Below, piece by piece: positions 26,227 to 35,652 of a stretch of DNA of 64,000 bases. The position numbers were made by a program, and so were the translations under genes. The notes under the pieces are model-generated. The model was not told where the DNA came from, ran no database searches, and saw only the letters and a list, made by a program, of their open reading frames with translations. The stretch is from Bacteroides faecis MAJ27 (GTDB lineage Bacteria > Bacteroidota > Bacteroidia > Bacteroidales > Bacteroidaceae). Every line of letters begins with the position of its first letter. Positions within the stretch are counted from its first letter, which is position 1. Location of the stretch: the NCBI RefSeq assembly GCF_900106755.1, contig NZ_FNNN01000001.1:434001-498000 (forward strand), read 5' to 3'.

Positions 26227-27582
26227 TTATTCCTTGTTCATTTGATAAGCTTTCCAAAGGTCCGGAATGCCATAACCGTAAATATTGTCCGGGAAATCGG
26301 ATCTGTCGCCTACACTGCGGACCAGTTCGATCACTTCTTTTGCAGTCAAGTTCGGACAAGCCTGCCAAAGACAAGTTACCATTCCACACATGATAGGCGA
26401 AGAAAAAGAAGTCCCGTTTGCCAGACGAAGATTACCGTCTGTACCTATGATGTCTGCTTTGGAACCGACGGCTACTACGTCCGGTTTTACGCGTCCGTCG
26501 GCTGTATTGCCGATAGAAGAGAAAGAAGCCAGCAACTTCTTTTTATCAATAGCTCCCACAGTCAGCACATTCTCCGCATCACCCGGAGGAGTAATCTTCT
26601 TCCACGAACCACCACCGGAGTTTCCGGCACTGCAAACAACGATCATACCCTTATCAGCCGCTTTCGAAGCTTCCCGTGACATCAGTGCATAGTGTCCGTT
26701 CAAATCACGGTAGCGATAATTTTTTGTCGGATCGTCAAAAGTGTAATACCCCAGTGACGTATTCACAACGTCCACGCCCACGCTATCGGCAAATTCGATG
26801 GCTGCCGCCCAATAATCCTGTTCTACCAAGTGTTCAGAAGATTCATCCTCACTACGGAGTAGCCAGTAGGAGGCTTCCGGCGCTGTACCGATCATGACAT
26901 TCGGCTGATTCATTGCCATACAAGACAGTACCGACATACCGTGGTTGCTTTCAGCATAAATGTCCGCTTCGGGATTCACAAAGTCACGTGTCCCAAGCAC
27001 ACGGATATTCTTCATCGCTTCGATTTTGTCCGCATTATGAAATCCGGCATCAATCACGGCAATGGTCATGCCTTGCCCCTTAAATCCGGCATCGTGGAGA
27101 AGGTTCGCACGGCTCATTTCTATTTGGGTAATAGCAGGACCATACAGACTGTCCGAACGCTGCGGATTATTAATCAACGAATCTCTTTTTGTAGCTGCCG
27201 TCACTTTGCCTTGCCATACTTGCTCAATGGAACGGACAAAAGGCAGTTTGGCTATTTGGTGGATCAGCATACTGTCATTGCAGGAAACTGTCACAAAATT
27301 GTCCCACTTCCCAGTAACGAGAATATGGACGCCTTTCTTGCGTATGGCATCTACATACTTCTTACAGACCGGCAAGTCGGTAGAGTCAATAGCCAATTTC
27401 TGTCTCAATCTGCGGTCGATTGATTTCTTGGAAAGAAATTTCTCCGGTTGCCTGATGGAATATGTGGTTGCAGCCTTATCTGTGAGGCTGATCCGATACT
27501 TCAAGGTATCGGTAGAGGTAAATTGAGCAGATGCTCCCACCGCTGTAGTCAGGATCAATGCTGCTAATACTAATCTTTTCAT
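26227..27582 (-). CDS. Exported S8 (subtilisin-like) serine protease
   Basis: A 451-residue protease with signal peptide MKRLVLAALILTTAVGASA. A propeptide-like region (about 20-150) precedes the catalytic triad: D178 (VIDAGF), H214 (SNHGMSV) and S392 (NGTSFSSP), with the oxyanion asparagine N321 (SAGNSG). All residues are present, so it is probably active in the periplasm or on the surface. The C-terminus (YGYGIPDLWKAYQMN) is typical of Bacteroidota members, and no sorting domain follows. It sits between mnmA and xseA with short gaps. Confidence 0.93.
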   Translation of the reverse strand: MKRLVLAALILTTAVGASAQFTSTDTLKYRISLTDKAATTYSIRQPEKFLSKKSIDRRLRQKLAIDSTDLPVCKKYVDAIRKKGVHILVTGKWDNFVTVSCNDSMLIHQIAKLPFVRSIEQVWQGKVTAATKRDSLINNPQRSDSLYGPAITQIEMSRANLLHDAGFKGQGMTIAVIDAGFHNADKIEAMKNIRVLGTRDFVNPEADIYAESNHGMSVLSCMAMNQPNVMIGTAPEASYWLLRSEDESSEHLVEQDYWAAAIEFADSVGVDVVNTSLGYYTFDDPTKNYRYRDLNGHYALMSREASKAADKGMIVVCSAGNSGGGSWKKITPPGDAENVLTVGAIDKKKLLASFSSIGNTADGRVKPDVVAVGSKADIIGTDGNLRLANGTSFSSPIMCGMVTCLWQACPNLTAKEVIELVRSVGDRSDFPDNIYGYGIPDLWKAYQMNKE

Positions 27583-27606
27583 CTGAATCTCTCTGTTTAT
27601 TTTATT

Positions 27607-28695
27607 CTACAATTCATCCTTATTCTCTATGATCACCAAACCAATCCCGCGTTGCGAAGCGATAAACGCGCCGCCAAGCACCCGCCGTCCATCATAAAAT
27701 ACCGCCGACTGACCGGGAGCCACCGCCGAAGCTATCTCACGGAAATGCACAAACAAGCGTCCATCTTCCAGACGCTTCACCCGACAAGGTATCGGACGGC
27801 TGCGATAACGGATTCTCACCGCAAGGCTTTCACAAGCTAGTAGCTCTTGTTCATCTACTATGCGGTCTCGTTCCGCAAGCATGTATTCCGTCTGTAATTG
27901 TTCGGCATCACCCAACATCACGGTATTCTTCTGCGGATTGATTTTCAACACATAAGCAGGCTTACCCAAAGCAATCTCCAGCCCTTTCCGCTGGCCGATT
28001 GTGTAATAAGGTGCTCCCTTGTGTTGTCCCAGCTTCACCCCTTCGGAACTGACAAACCACCCGGGGCCGATCTCTGTATCCAATTCCGGACACTGTTCGC
28101 GCAGAAAGTCACGGTAATCTCCTTGGATGAAACAGACTTCCATGCTTTCACCTTCTTTGGATTTCGCTTCATATCCTTTTTCTGCCAGATACTCACGCAC
28201 CTTTATTTTCGTGTAGTCTCCTAATGGAAAGATACACCGCCTCAGCACATCTTGTCCCAACTGCCAAAGGAAGTACGACTGGTCTTTTTTATCATCGTCT
28301 CCCGCTACAATATAAATGTGCCCGTTCCGCTCTTCCAAACGAGAGTAGTGTCCGGTCGCAATGTAAGCACAATTCAGTTTATCAGCCCATTCTGCCAATA
28401 CACGGAATTTAAATAAGGGGTTACACATCACACACGGATTCGGGGTACGCCCTTGCTTGTACTCATCGATAAAATTCCGCACAATAGTCTCCTTGAAAGG
28501 TATACGTTCATCAGCCACATAATGTTCAATTCCCATCCGTGCGGCAAGCTCGCGTGCATCCTGAGGCTCATCTCCCCAAACACGCATCGTGACTCCTACT
28601 ATTTCATATCCCTGTTCCTGTAGCATCAGACAAGTAGCAGTGCTATCTATACCGCCACTCATACCGACTAATACTCTTTTATTCCGTTCTTTCAT
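27607..28695 (-). CDS. mnmA: tRNA 2-thiouridylase MnmA
   Basis: A 362-residue enzyme that adds the 2-thio group to U34 of tRNAs for Lys, Glu and Gln. The PP-loop ATP site is SGGIDS (13-18). The two redox cysteines are C91 ([12 protein letters not shown], aligned with the conserved CN) and C188 ([10 protein letters not shown]). The EF-Tu-like barrel and C-terminal domain follow, with [12 protein letters not shown] and [22 protein letters not shown] -7 box (complement of 28722-28729) lies just upstream. It is the first gene of a run continuing through the S8 protease, xseAB and ilvE. Bacteroides often has more than one MnmA paralogue. Confidence 0.94.
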   Translation of the reverse strand: MKERNKRVLVGMSGGIDSTATCLMLQEQGYEIVGVTMRVWGDEPQDARELAARMGIEHYVADERIPFKETIVRNFIDEYKQGRTPNPCVMCNPLFKFRVLAEWADKLNCAYIATGHYSRLEERNGHIYIVAGDDDKKDQSYFLWQLGQDVLRRCIFPLGDYTKIKVREYLAEKGYEAKSKEGESMEVCFIQGDYRDFLREQCPELDTEIGPGWFVSSEGVKLGQHKGAPYYTIGQRKGLEIALGKPAYVLKINPQKNTVMLGDAEQLQTEYMLAERDRIVDEQELLACESLAVRIRYRSRPIPCRVKRLEDGRLFVHFREIASAVAPGQSAVFYDGRRVLGGAFIASQRGIGLVIIENKDEL

Positions 28696-28827
28696 CCGAA
28701 TTTCCTATAATTACAAGAATACAAATGTACAAGATTTCAAAGAGAAAATAAATTAATTCCTCCACTTCCTTCTTTTATAGCCGAAAGAATCTGCTTTTTC
28801 AATCATAAGAACCGCTTGATACTTTTA

Positions 28828-28910
28828 GTTTCATGCCTTGGAACAAATGGTTTCAAGCAATGAAACTTTTAGTTTCAAGGCATGAAACAAAGTGTTTCAA
28901 CGGTTGAAAC
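28828..28910. repeat. Array 1 of 22-base palindromic GTTTCA/TGAAAC units
   Basis: GTTTCA begins at 28828, 28850, 28872 and 28894, exactly 22 bases apart. Each is followed 11 bases later by TGGAAC (first unit) or TGAAAC, so half-sites alternate in orientation every 11 bases. It lies in the 360-base gap between the divergent mnmA and ExoX-C-like genes, about 100 bases from either promoter. The rest of the gap (28696-28827 and 28911-28998) shows only the mnmA -7 box. No coding sense is seen. Array 2 at 50701-50872 has the same unit. Confidence 0.9.
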
Positions 28911-28998
28911 TGATATTGAAATCAGGAATTCTTCATTCAAATCCGTACAGAAAGAAACAAAAAAGATCGTTAACAGCCCTATCTATACAGCAGAGAGA

Positions 28999-29030
28999 CT
29001 TGCTTCTTTGAAAGAAAATCCGTATATTTG
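28999..29030 (+). promoter_or_regulatory. Promoter of the ExoX-C-like gene
   Basis: A perfect -7 TATATTTG (29023-29030) lies 20 bases after CTTG (28999-29002). Transcription would start near 29037, giving a leader of about 20 bases. Confidence 0.6.
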
Positions 29031-29055
29031 AATTATACCAAAAGCGAGAACAATT

Positions 29056-29934
29056 ATGGCTAACCCAAAATTACCGGGAATTTCCGAAAGCGAGCAAGCC
29101 TTATTGTATGCCAAACTGAATGAATACAACCGAGGCAGATCCTCTTTCAAAGAGGCAGGAGTTTATCTGGTGGTGTTGCCCCGACCGGGAAAACCCAACT
29201 ACTCCCTTTGGCTCTACTCTCCCCTGCCCGAAAAGCAATCGATTCTCTATATACATGATTTGTCTCCGGATATCAATGAGTCTCTGCGAATGGCCAGCAC
29301 CCTATTTTATTATTCGCGACGGTGCCTCATTCTTGTAGATTATAATGAGAAAAGAATGCAGAGCAATGGTGACGATCTCATCTTTTTCGGCAAATACAGG
29401 GGACACTTCCTGCACGAAATCCTAAAGATCGATCCCGCCTATCTGAGCTGGATCGCCTACAAGTTTACCCCGAAGATTCCCAAACAGGAACGTTTCGTCA
29501 AAATAGCACAGGCCTACCATTCGGTACATCTGGACATAATGCTGCGGAAAACGAAAGAGACACGCCGGGCGAGTCGCTATTTGGGAGAAGTGAACGAGAA
29601 GCTGACAGACTTAAAGCTGAAAGTCATGCGGGTGCGTTTGGAAGATGACCCCTACAAGACAAGAATAAATGGAACAACTCCGCAATTCTTCGTGAAGCAA
29701 ATACTGACGTTAAACGATGCCAGCGGCAACCTAGTGACAATGAGCATCCCATCAAAAACTCCCAGTGCGATATCATGTACCCTATCCGGAATAGAGCATG
29801 AATATCGACCGGGAGAAATTATATATGTTGCATCGGCGCGGGTATCACGCCTGTTCGAAAGCTACGGTTCCAAATATACCCGCCTCAGCAATGTGAAACT
29901 GGCTATCGCTAACGTTTGGTCCAATCGTCCTTAA
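29056..29934 (+). CDS. Protein with an ExoX-like C-terminal domain motif
   Basis: A 292-residue soluble protein. The middle (about 108-140) contains FFGKYRGHFLHEILKIDPAY followed by LSWIAYKF. This matches the FGKYKG...DPxYLxW pattern of the small domain found at the end of exonuclease X and in some phage proteins (ExoX-like_C). No exonuclease catalytic motif is present. The N-terminal 100 residues contain beta strands (VYLVVLPRPGKPNYSLWLY); the last 100 may form an OB-like barrel. A nucleic-acid role is plausible but unproven. Its 3' end overlaps the convergent phosphoesterase gene by 26 bases. Confidence 0.75.
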   Translation: MANPKLPGISESEQALLYAKLNEYNRGRSSFKEAGVYLVVLPRPGKPNYSLWLYSPLPEKQSILYIHDLSPDINESLRMASTLFYYSRRCLILVDYNEKRMQSNGDDLIFFGKYRGHFLHEILKIDPAYLSWIAYKFTPKIPKQERFVKIAQAYHSVHLDIMLRKTKETRRASRYLGEVNEKLTDLKLKVMRVRLEDDPYKTRINGTTPQFFVKQILTLNDASGNLVTMSIPSKTPSAISCTLSGIEHEYRPGEIIYVASARVSRLFESYGSKYTRLSNVKLAIANVWSNRP

Positions 29935-30916
29935 CGAAACTTGCCGGATAGCTAACCTTATCAACGATACCGTCTTTCTGGCGAATCCAGGAAGTGAAAG
30001 TACGGGCACCTTCATCAAGCACTATGATACGGGCACCATTCGGCAGGTGATTATATTCTGTATTTCCACCAGTAAAACGACCATAAGCCAACAGGATTCC
30101 TTTCCACATCACCGCATAATCATTATCATGATCGTGACCAACAAACATTCCCATCACATCACCCGACTCTTTCATTGCAGCAAACATACCCGTATTCAGT
30201 TTGGGCGCACATGCTTCTTCCATACGGGTTCCGCGCAAAATGGCATTTTCATCAGAAGCCGCTTCATTATATTCCGGCAGAGGAATGTGGAAAAAAGCAA
30301 GCGCCGGCAATGGTTGCCCACCGTTCTGTGCGGTATAAGCAGCACTCTGCTGACGATACCAATTGATTTGGTCGAACGTAAGCCATGCGTAACCTTTCAC
30401 ATCCTTCAACGGAGAATAAGAATGGGAGTCCATGCAATAGAGAACAGCCGCGTCCTTCTTTGCATCGGAAAATGCTTTTACTGTCAATACATAATCCGGA
30501 GAAAGGGCCGAGCCCCGGTCCGGCATCAGATTGCCCGGTACCTGACGGATGATATCGTATAATTGCTCCCGTGTCATTCCCTGCTCATTATCATGATTGC
30601 CGAAAGTGACTACAAAAGGTAGTTTACGCTTCGATACCTGTTCCAATACCTGCAACATGCCTTTGTCTGCCGGAGCAGAATAAACCACATCACCGGTAAA
30701 GATTACAAAATCAGGCTGTTCTTCATCGAGTACCTGATTGATACGTTCCAGCGCTATGTCGGAAGCGGGATTCTTATATTTAAAATGGACGTCAGTGAAC
30801 TGTACTATTTTAAACTTGCCATCTTTGTTAAACTGTAATTCACTCTTTTGAGCGAAACAGAAGGTGGTCATACACAAAGAAACCAGTGCCAAGAACAATT
30901 TTAAAGATCGGTTCAT
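29909..30916 (-). CDS. Exported metallophosphoesterase (calcineurin-like)
   Basis: A 335-residue enzyme with signal peptide MNRSLKLFLALVSLCMTTFCFA. All metal-binding motifs are present: DVH (D42, H44), GDVVY (D76), GNHD (106-109) and the late GHDHDNDY. This is the purple-acid-phosphatase-like/DctA-like subgroup common in Bacteroides, hydrolysing phosphomonoesters or diesters in the periplasm. Substrate unknown. It ends inside the 3' end of the opposing ExoX-C-like gene. Confidence 0.92.
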   Translation of the reverse strand: MNRSLKLFLALVSLCMTTFCFAQKSELQFNKDGKFKIVQFTDVHFKYKNPASDIALERINQVLDEEQPDFVIFTGDVVYSAPADKGMLQVLEQVSKRKLPFVVTFGNHDNEQGMTREQLYDIIRQVPGNLMPDRGSALSPDYVLTVKAFSDAKKDAAVLYCMDSHSYSPLKDVKGYAWLTFDQINWYRQQSAAYTAQNGGQPLPALAFFHIPLPEYNEAASDENAILRGTRMEEACAPKLNTGMFAAMKESGDVMGMFVGHDHDNDYAVMWKGILLAYGRFTGGNTEYNHLPNGARIIVLDEGARTFTSWIRQKDGIVDKVSYPASFVKDDWTKR

Positions 30917-31047
30917 ACTATTTATTGTTTTAGGGGGTTAGTAATCTTCTTTATAACGGACTGACCATAAACAGACAGCAAATACACGAAAGCCCACCTA
31001 TCAGCGGCCCCCATATAGCCAGCCATTCAGAAGTTCTGCAATTCTTA

Positions 31048-31527
31048 TCAGTCCTTCTCTATCAGCACGGTAGCATAAGCGGAAATACCTTCTTCACGTC
31101 CGGTAAAGCCCAGCTTTTCGGTTGTAGTCGCTTTAATCGAGATGTCCTCCGCATCAATACCCATTACGGCTGCCATCGTCTCCTGCATCAACGGAATATG
31201 AGCTTTCAGCTTGGGACGTTCCGCGCAAATAGTCGCATCAATATTCCCGACACGGTATCCTTTGGTCGCAATCAGTTCTACTGTCTTTTTCAAAAGAATC
31301 TTGCTATCGATATTTTTATACTCTCCGGCAGTATCCGGAAAATGATAGCCGATGTCGCGCATATTAGCGGCTCCCAACAAAGCGTCGCAAACCGTATGCA
31401 GTAATACATCAGCATCCGAATGTCCCAGCAATCCTTTAGCATGCTCCAGACGAATACCACCCAACCACAATTCACGGCCTTCGACCAGCTGATGTACGTC
31501 GAAGCCAAAACCTACTCTTATTTTCAT
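31048..31527 (-). CDS. ispF: 2-C-methyl-D-erythritol 2,4-cyclodiphosphate synthase
   Basis: A 159-residue enzyme of the non-mevalonate isoprenoid pathway. It cyclises CDP-methylerythritol phosphate to MEcPP, releasing CMP. Zinc ligands are in GFDVHQL (D10, H12) and the signature LGHSDADVLLHTVCDALLGA is present (about residues 34-53). DATICAERPKL and IKATTTEKLGFTGREEGI match the family. Length is standard. It lies 39 bases after the FAH-family gene in a rex-FAH-ispF run. Confidence 0.97.
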   Translation of the reverse strand: MKIRVGFGFDVHQLVEGRELWLGGIRLEHAKGLLGHSDADVLLHTVCDALLGAANMRDIGYHFPDTAGEYKNIDSKILLKKTVELIATKGYRVGNIDATICAERPKLKAHIPLMQETMAAVMGIDAEDISIKATTTEKLGFTGREEGISAYATVLIEKD

Positions 31528-31566
31528 AAACTATTTAATAAATGAGTCAAATAAAGAATATACGGA

Positions 31567-32181
31567 TCAACGTATATAGAAATCCAGCAACTTTTCTCCT
31601 TCCAGATATCCCTGCAAATGCTGGCCGATACTAACCGGACCTACCCCGGCAGGTGTCCCCGTGAATAGTAAATCTCCTATTTTGAGTGTTACGAACTGGC
31701 TGACGTAAGCAATGATATCATCCACTTTAAAGAGCATATCCGCTGTACAACCACGTTGCACCTCCTTGCCATCAATCATCAGATTGAAATTCAGATTCTG
31801 AATGTCTTTATAGCGCTCTACCGGAACAAAAGTGCCGATAGCGGCAGAAGAGTCGAAACCTTTGCAAAGTTCCCACGGATTACCAGCTTCACGAAATTTA
31901 CGCTGAAGGTCACGAGCAGTAAAGTCAATGCCAACTGTCAATGCGTCATAATATCGATGGGCAAAACGGGGAGAAATATTCTTTCCAAGACGGTTGATGC
32001 GTACAACAAGCTCCGTCTCATAATGTACTTCATTTGAAAAATCAGGGATAAAGAACGGTTTGCCATCTTTCAGAATAGCCGAATCGGGCTTCATGAAAAT
32101 AACCGGTTCTTTATTTATAGATGTATGTCCCAGCTCCTGATTGTGCAGGGCATAGTTCATTCCTACGGCAATAATCTTCAT
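31567..32181 (-). CDS. Fumarylacetoacetate hydrolase family protein
   Basis: A 204-residue member of the short FAH family (YcgM/FAHD1-like), which act as acylpyruvases, oxaloacetate decarboxylases or related hydrolases on beta-diketo acids. Seen: IAVGMNYALHNQELG, the metal-site strand HYETELVVRI, TVGIDFTARDLQ, and LLFTGTPAGVGPV. The start codon overlaps the rex stop (TAATG), so it is translationally coupled to rex. The substrate is not predictable; a role in dicarboxylate metabolism under redox control would fit. Confidence 0.9.
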   Translation of the reverse strand: MKIIAVGMNYALHNQELGHTSINKEPVIFMKPDSAILKDGKPFFIPDFSNEVHYETELVVRINRLGKNISPRFAHRYYDALTVGIDFTARDLQRKFREAGNPWELCKGFDSSAAIGTFVPVERYKDIQNLNFNLMIDGKEVQRGCTADMLFKVDDIIAYVSQFVTLKIGDLLFTGTPAGVGPVSIGQHLQGYLEGEKLLDFYIR

Positions 32182-32843
32182 TATTTGATTTCGTTAAAAT
32201 TAAGGCGATTGAACATAACCGCCAGATGAGCATAAAGGGATGTATTCTGTACCACGATATCTTCCGGAACACGGATACGGAAAGGGGTAAAATTCCAGAC
32301 AGCCTTGATTCCTCCGTCCACCATCATATCCGTGATACACTGGGCAATCTCGATAGGAACAGTCAACACACCGATCTGTACGTCATTTTCTTCCATCTTC
32401 TTCAGAAAGTCGTCCGAATGGTAAACAGGAATTCCGTTCAGGTGAGTGCCGACCAACGTCGGGTCAATATCGAAAGCAGCCACAATCTCAAGTCCGAAAT
32501 GCTTCAGACCGGAGTCTTGCAAAAGTGCGCCTCCCAGACTACCGACTCCAAAAAGAAAAGCCTTATGTATCTCCGTAAACCCCAGGAAGTGCTCTAAAAC
32601 CCTGATGAGCGCATCAACCTCGTACCCCACACGTGTACGTCCGGAGATATTCACATACGACAAGTCTTTTGCTATCTGTGAAGCGTCAATATTTATTTCC
32701 TTAGATATCTGCGTAGAAGAGACAAAGCGTTCGCCTCTTTGCTTCAGCAACTTGACATTCGACAAGTACCAAGGCAGTCTGCGCAAAGTAGGCTCCGGCA
32801 CTTTCGTACAATCTATCTGCTGTATCTTTTGGTTCTCGGCCAT
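32181..32843 (-). CDS. rex: Redox-sensing transcriptional repressor Rex
   Basis: A 220-residue repressor that senses NADH/NAD. An N-terminal winged helix (about 1-85, with PEPTLRRLPWYLSNVKLL and ISKEINIDASQIAKDLSY) precedes a Rossmann domain beginning AFLFGVGSLGGALL. The domain-swapped C-terminal helix is NTSLYAHLAVMFNRLNF. It controls fermentation and respiration genes in many bacteria. A -7 box TATTTTTG (complement of 32874-32881) and a -33-like CTTG precede it. It is the first gene of an operon with the FAH-family gene and ispF. Confidence 0.96.
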   Translation of the reverse strand: MAENQKIQQIDCTKVPEPTLRRLPWYLSNVKLLKQRGERFVSSTQISKEINIDASQIAKDLSYVNISGRTRVGYEVDALIRVLEHFLGFTEIHKAFLFGVGSLGGALLQDSGLKHFGLEIVAAFDIDPTLVGTHLNGIPVYHSDDFLKKMEENDVQIGVLTVPIEIAQCITDMMVDGGIKAVWNFTPFRIRVPEDIVVQNTSLYAHLAVMFNRLNFNEIK

Positions 32844-32873
32844 TTCTTTTATTTATTCAGGTTATAAGATTGA

Positions 32874-32903
32874 CAAAAATACGTTTTTTTTCGGAATTGC
32901 AAG
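32874..32903 (-). promoter_or_regulatory. Promoter of rex
   Basis: A perfect -7 TATTTTTG (complement of 32874-32881) with CTTG (complement of 32900-32903) 18 bases upstream on the minus strand. Confidence 0.55.
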
Positions 32904-32931
32904 AATGATTCATACTATTTCTACACAGGTG

Positions 32932-35544
32932 CTATTCTCCCGCAAACATAGACAAAGGAATGCTGACGGAAACTCCGGTCGAACGGTATTTCAGACTCTC
33001 GAAGCCAACGAAGACGCCTAACCGTGCCAGTTTCAGGAATCCGATGGAGTAACCGACTTCCGAATAGGGACGCCGGTCATATCCTGCAAGCGTACGGAGA
33101 TGCAATGCTTCATCCAGATTCTTCTTTTTCAGGAAAGGTAGAAATTTCAGCAATAAATAGGGAGTGTACCAGGAAATATTAGCTTGTACCCATCGGGTAT
33201 TGGTAGAGTATGCATAATTATCCAACAAAGAAAATCCTGTGTCAAACGAGCGCTCGGTCACCGGTAAACCAGTTGTCGCAAAATGTTTGAAATCGGGGAA
33301 CTGCATACCTTTCTTATCCCAAAAAGTTCCGGCATTAACGGCCCAGTCCAACGTATTAAACATTCCGAACTCTATGTTCTGTCTGGCGGAAAATTCCGCT
33401 AAATGATAGGATGGAGAAGACAACGTACCTTTCAAAGGGAAAGCCCGGTCATAACGTAATGTAAAAGTAGGATACCTGGATTCTTCATACACTTTTTTCC
33501 CTTTCTGCATCCGGTAATAATGGACCGGAGTATATTCCAAAGCAAACGAAGCTTTTAATAGTTCATTTTCAGGCATCGGATAGAATGCCCGGCTATCCGG
33601 AATATTCGGTTCTGCCTCTTTCTTAAACCAACTCCGGTGTATATGATTCTCCAACATCTGCCGACGCTGCCAGGAAAGTGAGGTAGAAAACAACAAACTG
33701 TTTGCCAATTCAATCTGATGATGTAAGGACAGGAAACGTTTCTCATAAAGTTTCACATCATTTCGTCCGAAGAAAGAAGAAGCAACGCCATTTATCAGAC
33801 GTGATTCTCCACTTTCTCCATTATAATCGGCAGAAAGCATTCCACCGGACAGTACCATATACCCTCGTCGCCTCGGAGCATAGCTCAGGGAGAGTTCACC
33901 TTGTCCTGCCAACGCTTTACGGGCAGAGGTATAGTATGCAGATGGAGTAAATTGTAAAACAGAGGCTTCCGATAGTTTCAGTCCTGTTTCAAACTTGGCT
34001 CCCAGCCAAAAACCATCTACAAAATTATATTCAGGCACATAGGAAGGCAGGCCGGTCCAAGAGATCCATGCATTTTTATTAGGACTACGAAAAGTTTTCC
34101 CCATAAGAAATGTCTGAATGATCTTTTTTCCAACGGATGTCTTTATCGAATCATCCTCTTGAAGTGAATCTTTGGAAAGGGATAACTTTTCCTTATGAAC
34201 ATAACTCTGTATTTCTTCCGGGCGCAAAGGAACACTCCTGACAGCCGCCCAATAAAGCGAATCCTTTTCACCTGCCAGCGAATCAGTCTTCACATTCACC
34301 TCTCTTTTTCTCACTTTGCGCTCATATTTATGCGAAGAACGTGTAGAGTCGGATTCAGCTATGTTCTTTTCCATCAGCTTAGATAATTTATAGGCTTCTT
34401 TCAAAGTCAAATCATCTTTTGCCGCCAGTTCTTCTATCTGCCTTGCAAGCTTCTGCTGCTTTCGGTTTTGCTTCAGTGAAGTATCAGAAGAAGACAGCCC
34501 CCTATTCATTACCTGCTGACGGTCTGCAACTTCTACATTCGTATAATGTACCGCCGCCAGATAAGAAGCCTCTGCCGAAAATCCCATCATCTTGATTTCA
34601 CAAGACATACTTGTGGAAGTAGCAAGAAAAACAGCGGACTGAACTTCTTTACAAGTAACCTTAACCTTAGCCTTTAAACCACCCATATGAATAGAAAGCT
34701 CAGCCGCAGAAACACACCAAAGGTCTTCCACAATGTACAAATCTCCGGATACCAGACGTGGGCTGTCTTGTTTAGGGATGACTTTTATCTTATTGATCAG
34801 GTAGTTGCCTTCACTATAACACCCTTCCAACTTAAAACGGTAATAGGAAAAAGCTCCGGCACTCAATGGTGATACCTTATCAAAAATAACAGGTTCGTAA
34901 AAGTTGATTGTAGTCAGACCAATTCTGACCTCCATCTCTTCCGGAAAAGAATTGGAATAAGCCTTTACCTGATTCTCCCAGGTAGAGGGAGCTTTGAAAG
35001 TTACCACTCTCTGTTCCTCCATCACAAACAACTTACCCAAAAGCTCCTTCGACTCTTTCCTGACTTCCTTTGACAGCTTTAAAATAGCGGGAATGGTCTT
35101 CATTTTTCCCGTACCTTTCAGATAGGTACCGGCTCTAAATCCTTTCACCTGCGTACGGTAATAAGGAGCATTGGCAATCGCTTTGCGCATCACAGAACAG
35201 GCAGGGTCTTCCGCCCCTTTTACTACATTGACTTCCCGCAAACTGTATACCTGCTCCGAGAGTACGATATTCTTTTCCAAATCTCCGGTAGATATGGAGA
35301 AGGAAAACGTTTGTCCTGCGAATCCCAGAGAAGAAACCTCACAAGTATATTGTCCCGGTTGGAGCGAAGTCTGAAAACAACCATTATCATCGGTAGTAAA
35401 GCCTGTTTTAAGTTCTTTCAGATAAAGTGCCGCGTAGGGTATCGGATTTCCCGCAAAGTCAACCACTCTGCCTTTAAATGTTTGTGCCCAAAGAGAGATA
35501 GTAAAAGAACATATAAGAACAAACGCTATATATCGTTTCATCAT
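32932..35544 (-). CDS. DUF5686 outer-membrane protein with carboxypeptidase-regulatory-like domain
   Basis: An 870-residue protein. The start is at the ATG giving MMKRYIAFVLICSFTISLWAQ, a signal peptide; the frame extends 24 codons upstream without sense. Residues about 20-105 form a CarboxypepD_reg-like beta sandwich (FKGRVVDFAGNPIPYAALYL), as found before many Bacteroidota barrels. The rest is the DUF5686 region, ending in beta strands of an outer-membrane barrel (YRSTGVSVSIPLSMFAGE). A charged segment in the middle (about 370-450) is predicted to be helical. Function unknown; no plug domain or SusD partner is present. Confidence 0.88.
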   Translation of the reverse strand: MMKRYIAFVLICSFTISLWAQTFKGRVVDFAGNPIPYAALYLKELKTGFTTDDNGCFQTSLQPGQYTCEVSSLGFAGQTFSFSISTGDLEKNIVLSEQVYSLREVNVVKGAEDPACSVMRKAIANAPYYRTQVKGFRAGTYLKGTGKMKTIPAILKLSKEVRKESKELLGKLFVMEEQRVVTFKAPSTWENQVKAYSNSFPEEMEVRIGLTTINFYEPVIFDKVSPLSAGAFSYYRFKLEGCYSEGNYLINKIKVIPKQDSPRLVSGDLYIVEDLWCVSAAELSIHMGGLKAKVKVTCKEVQSAVFLATSTSMSCEIKMMGFSAEASYLAAVHYTNVEVADRQQVMNRGLSSSDTSLKQNRKQQKLARQIEELAAKDDLTLKEAYKLSKLMEKNIAESDSTRSSHKYERKVRKREVNVKTDSLAGEKDSLYWAAVRSVPLRPEEIQSYVHKEKLSLSKDSLQEDDSIKTSVGKKIIQTFLMGKTFRSPNKNAWISWTGLPSYVPEYNFVDGFWLGAKFETGLKLSEASVLQFTPSAYYTSARKALAGQGELSLSYAPRRRGYMVLSGGMLSADYNGESGESRLINGVASSFFGRNDVKLYEKRFLSLHHQIELANSLLFSTSLSWQRRQMLENHIHRSWFKKEAEPNIPDSRAFYPMPENELLKASFALEYTPVHYYRMQKGKKVYEESRYPTFTLRYDRAFPLKGTLSSPSYHLAEFSARQNIEFGMFNTLDWAVNAGTFWDKKGMQFPDFKHFATTGLPVTERSFDTGFSLLDNYAYSTNTRWVQANISWYTPYLLLKFLPFLKKKNLDEALHLRTLAGYDRRPYSEVGYSIGFLKLARLGVFVGFESLKYRSTGVSVSIPLSMFAGE

Positions 35545-35599
35545 TTTCGGTTTATTAGTCTTATTTCGTTTTATTATTAGACGGCAAAATAGACAAAAG

Positions 35600-35631
35600 A
35601 TTGCAAAGTTCCCCACAAAATATTACTTTTG
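35600..35631 (+). promoter_or_regulatory. Promoter of the SUI1-family gene
   Basis: A perfect -7 TACTTTTG (35624-35631) lies 20 bases after ATTG (35600-35603), about 20 bases before the ATG at 35653. Confidence 0.65.
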
Positions 35632-35652
35632 ACACAATAAAAGCAGAAGAAT

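Noticed and set aside
28828..28910. CRISPR interpretation of the 22-base arrays
   Set aside because: The period is 22 bases with palindromic units and no distinct spacers of 30 or more bases; no cas gene is nearby.
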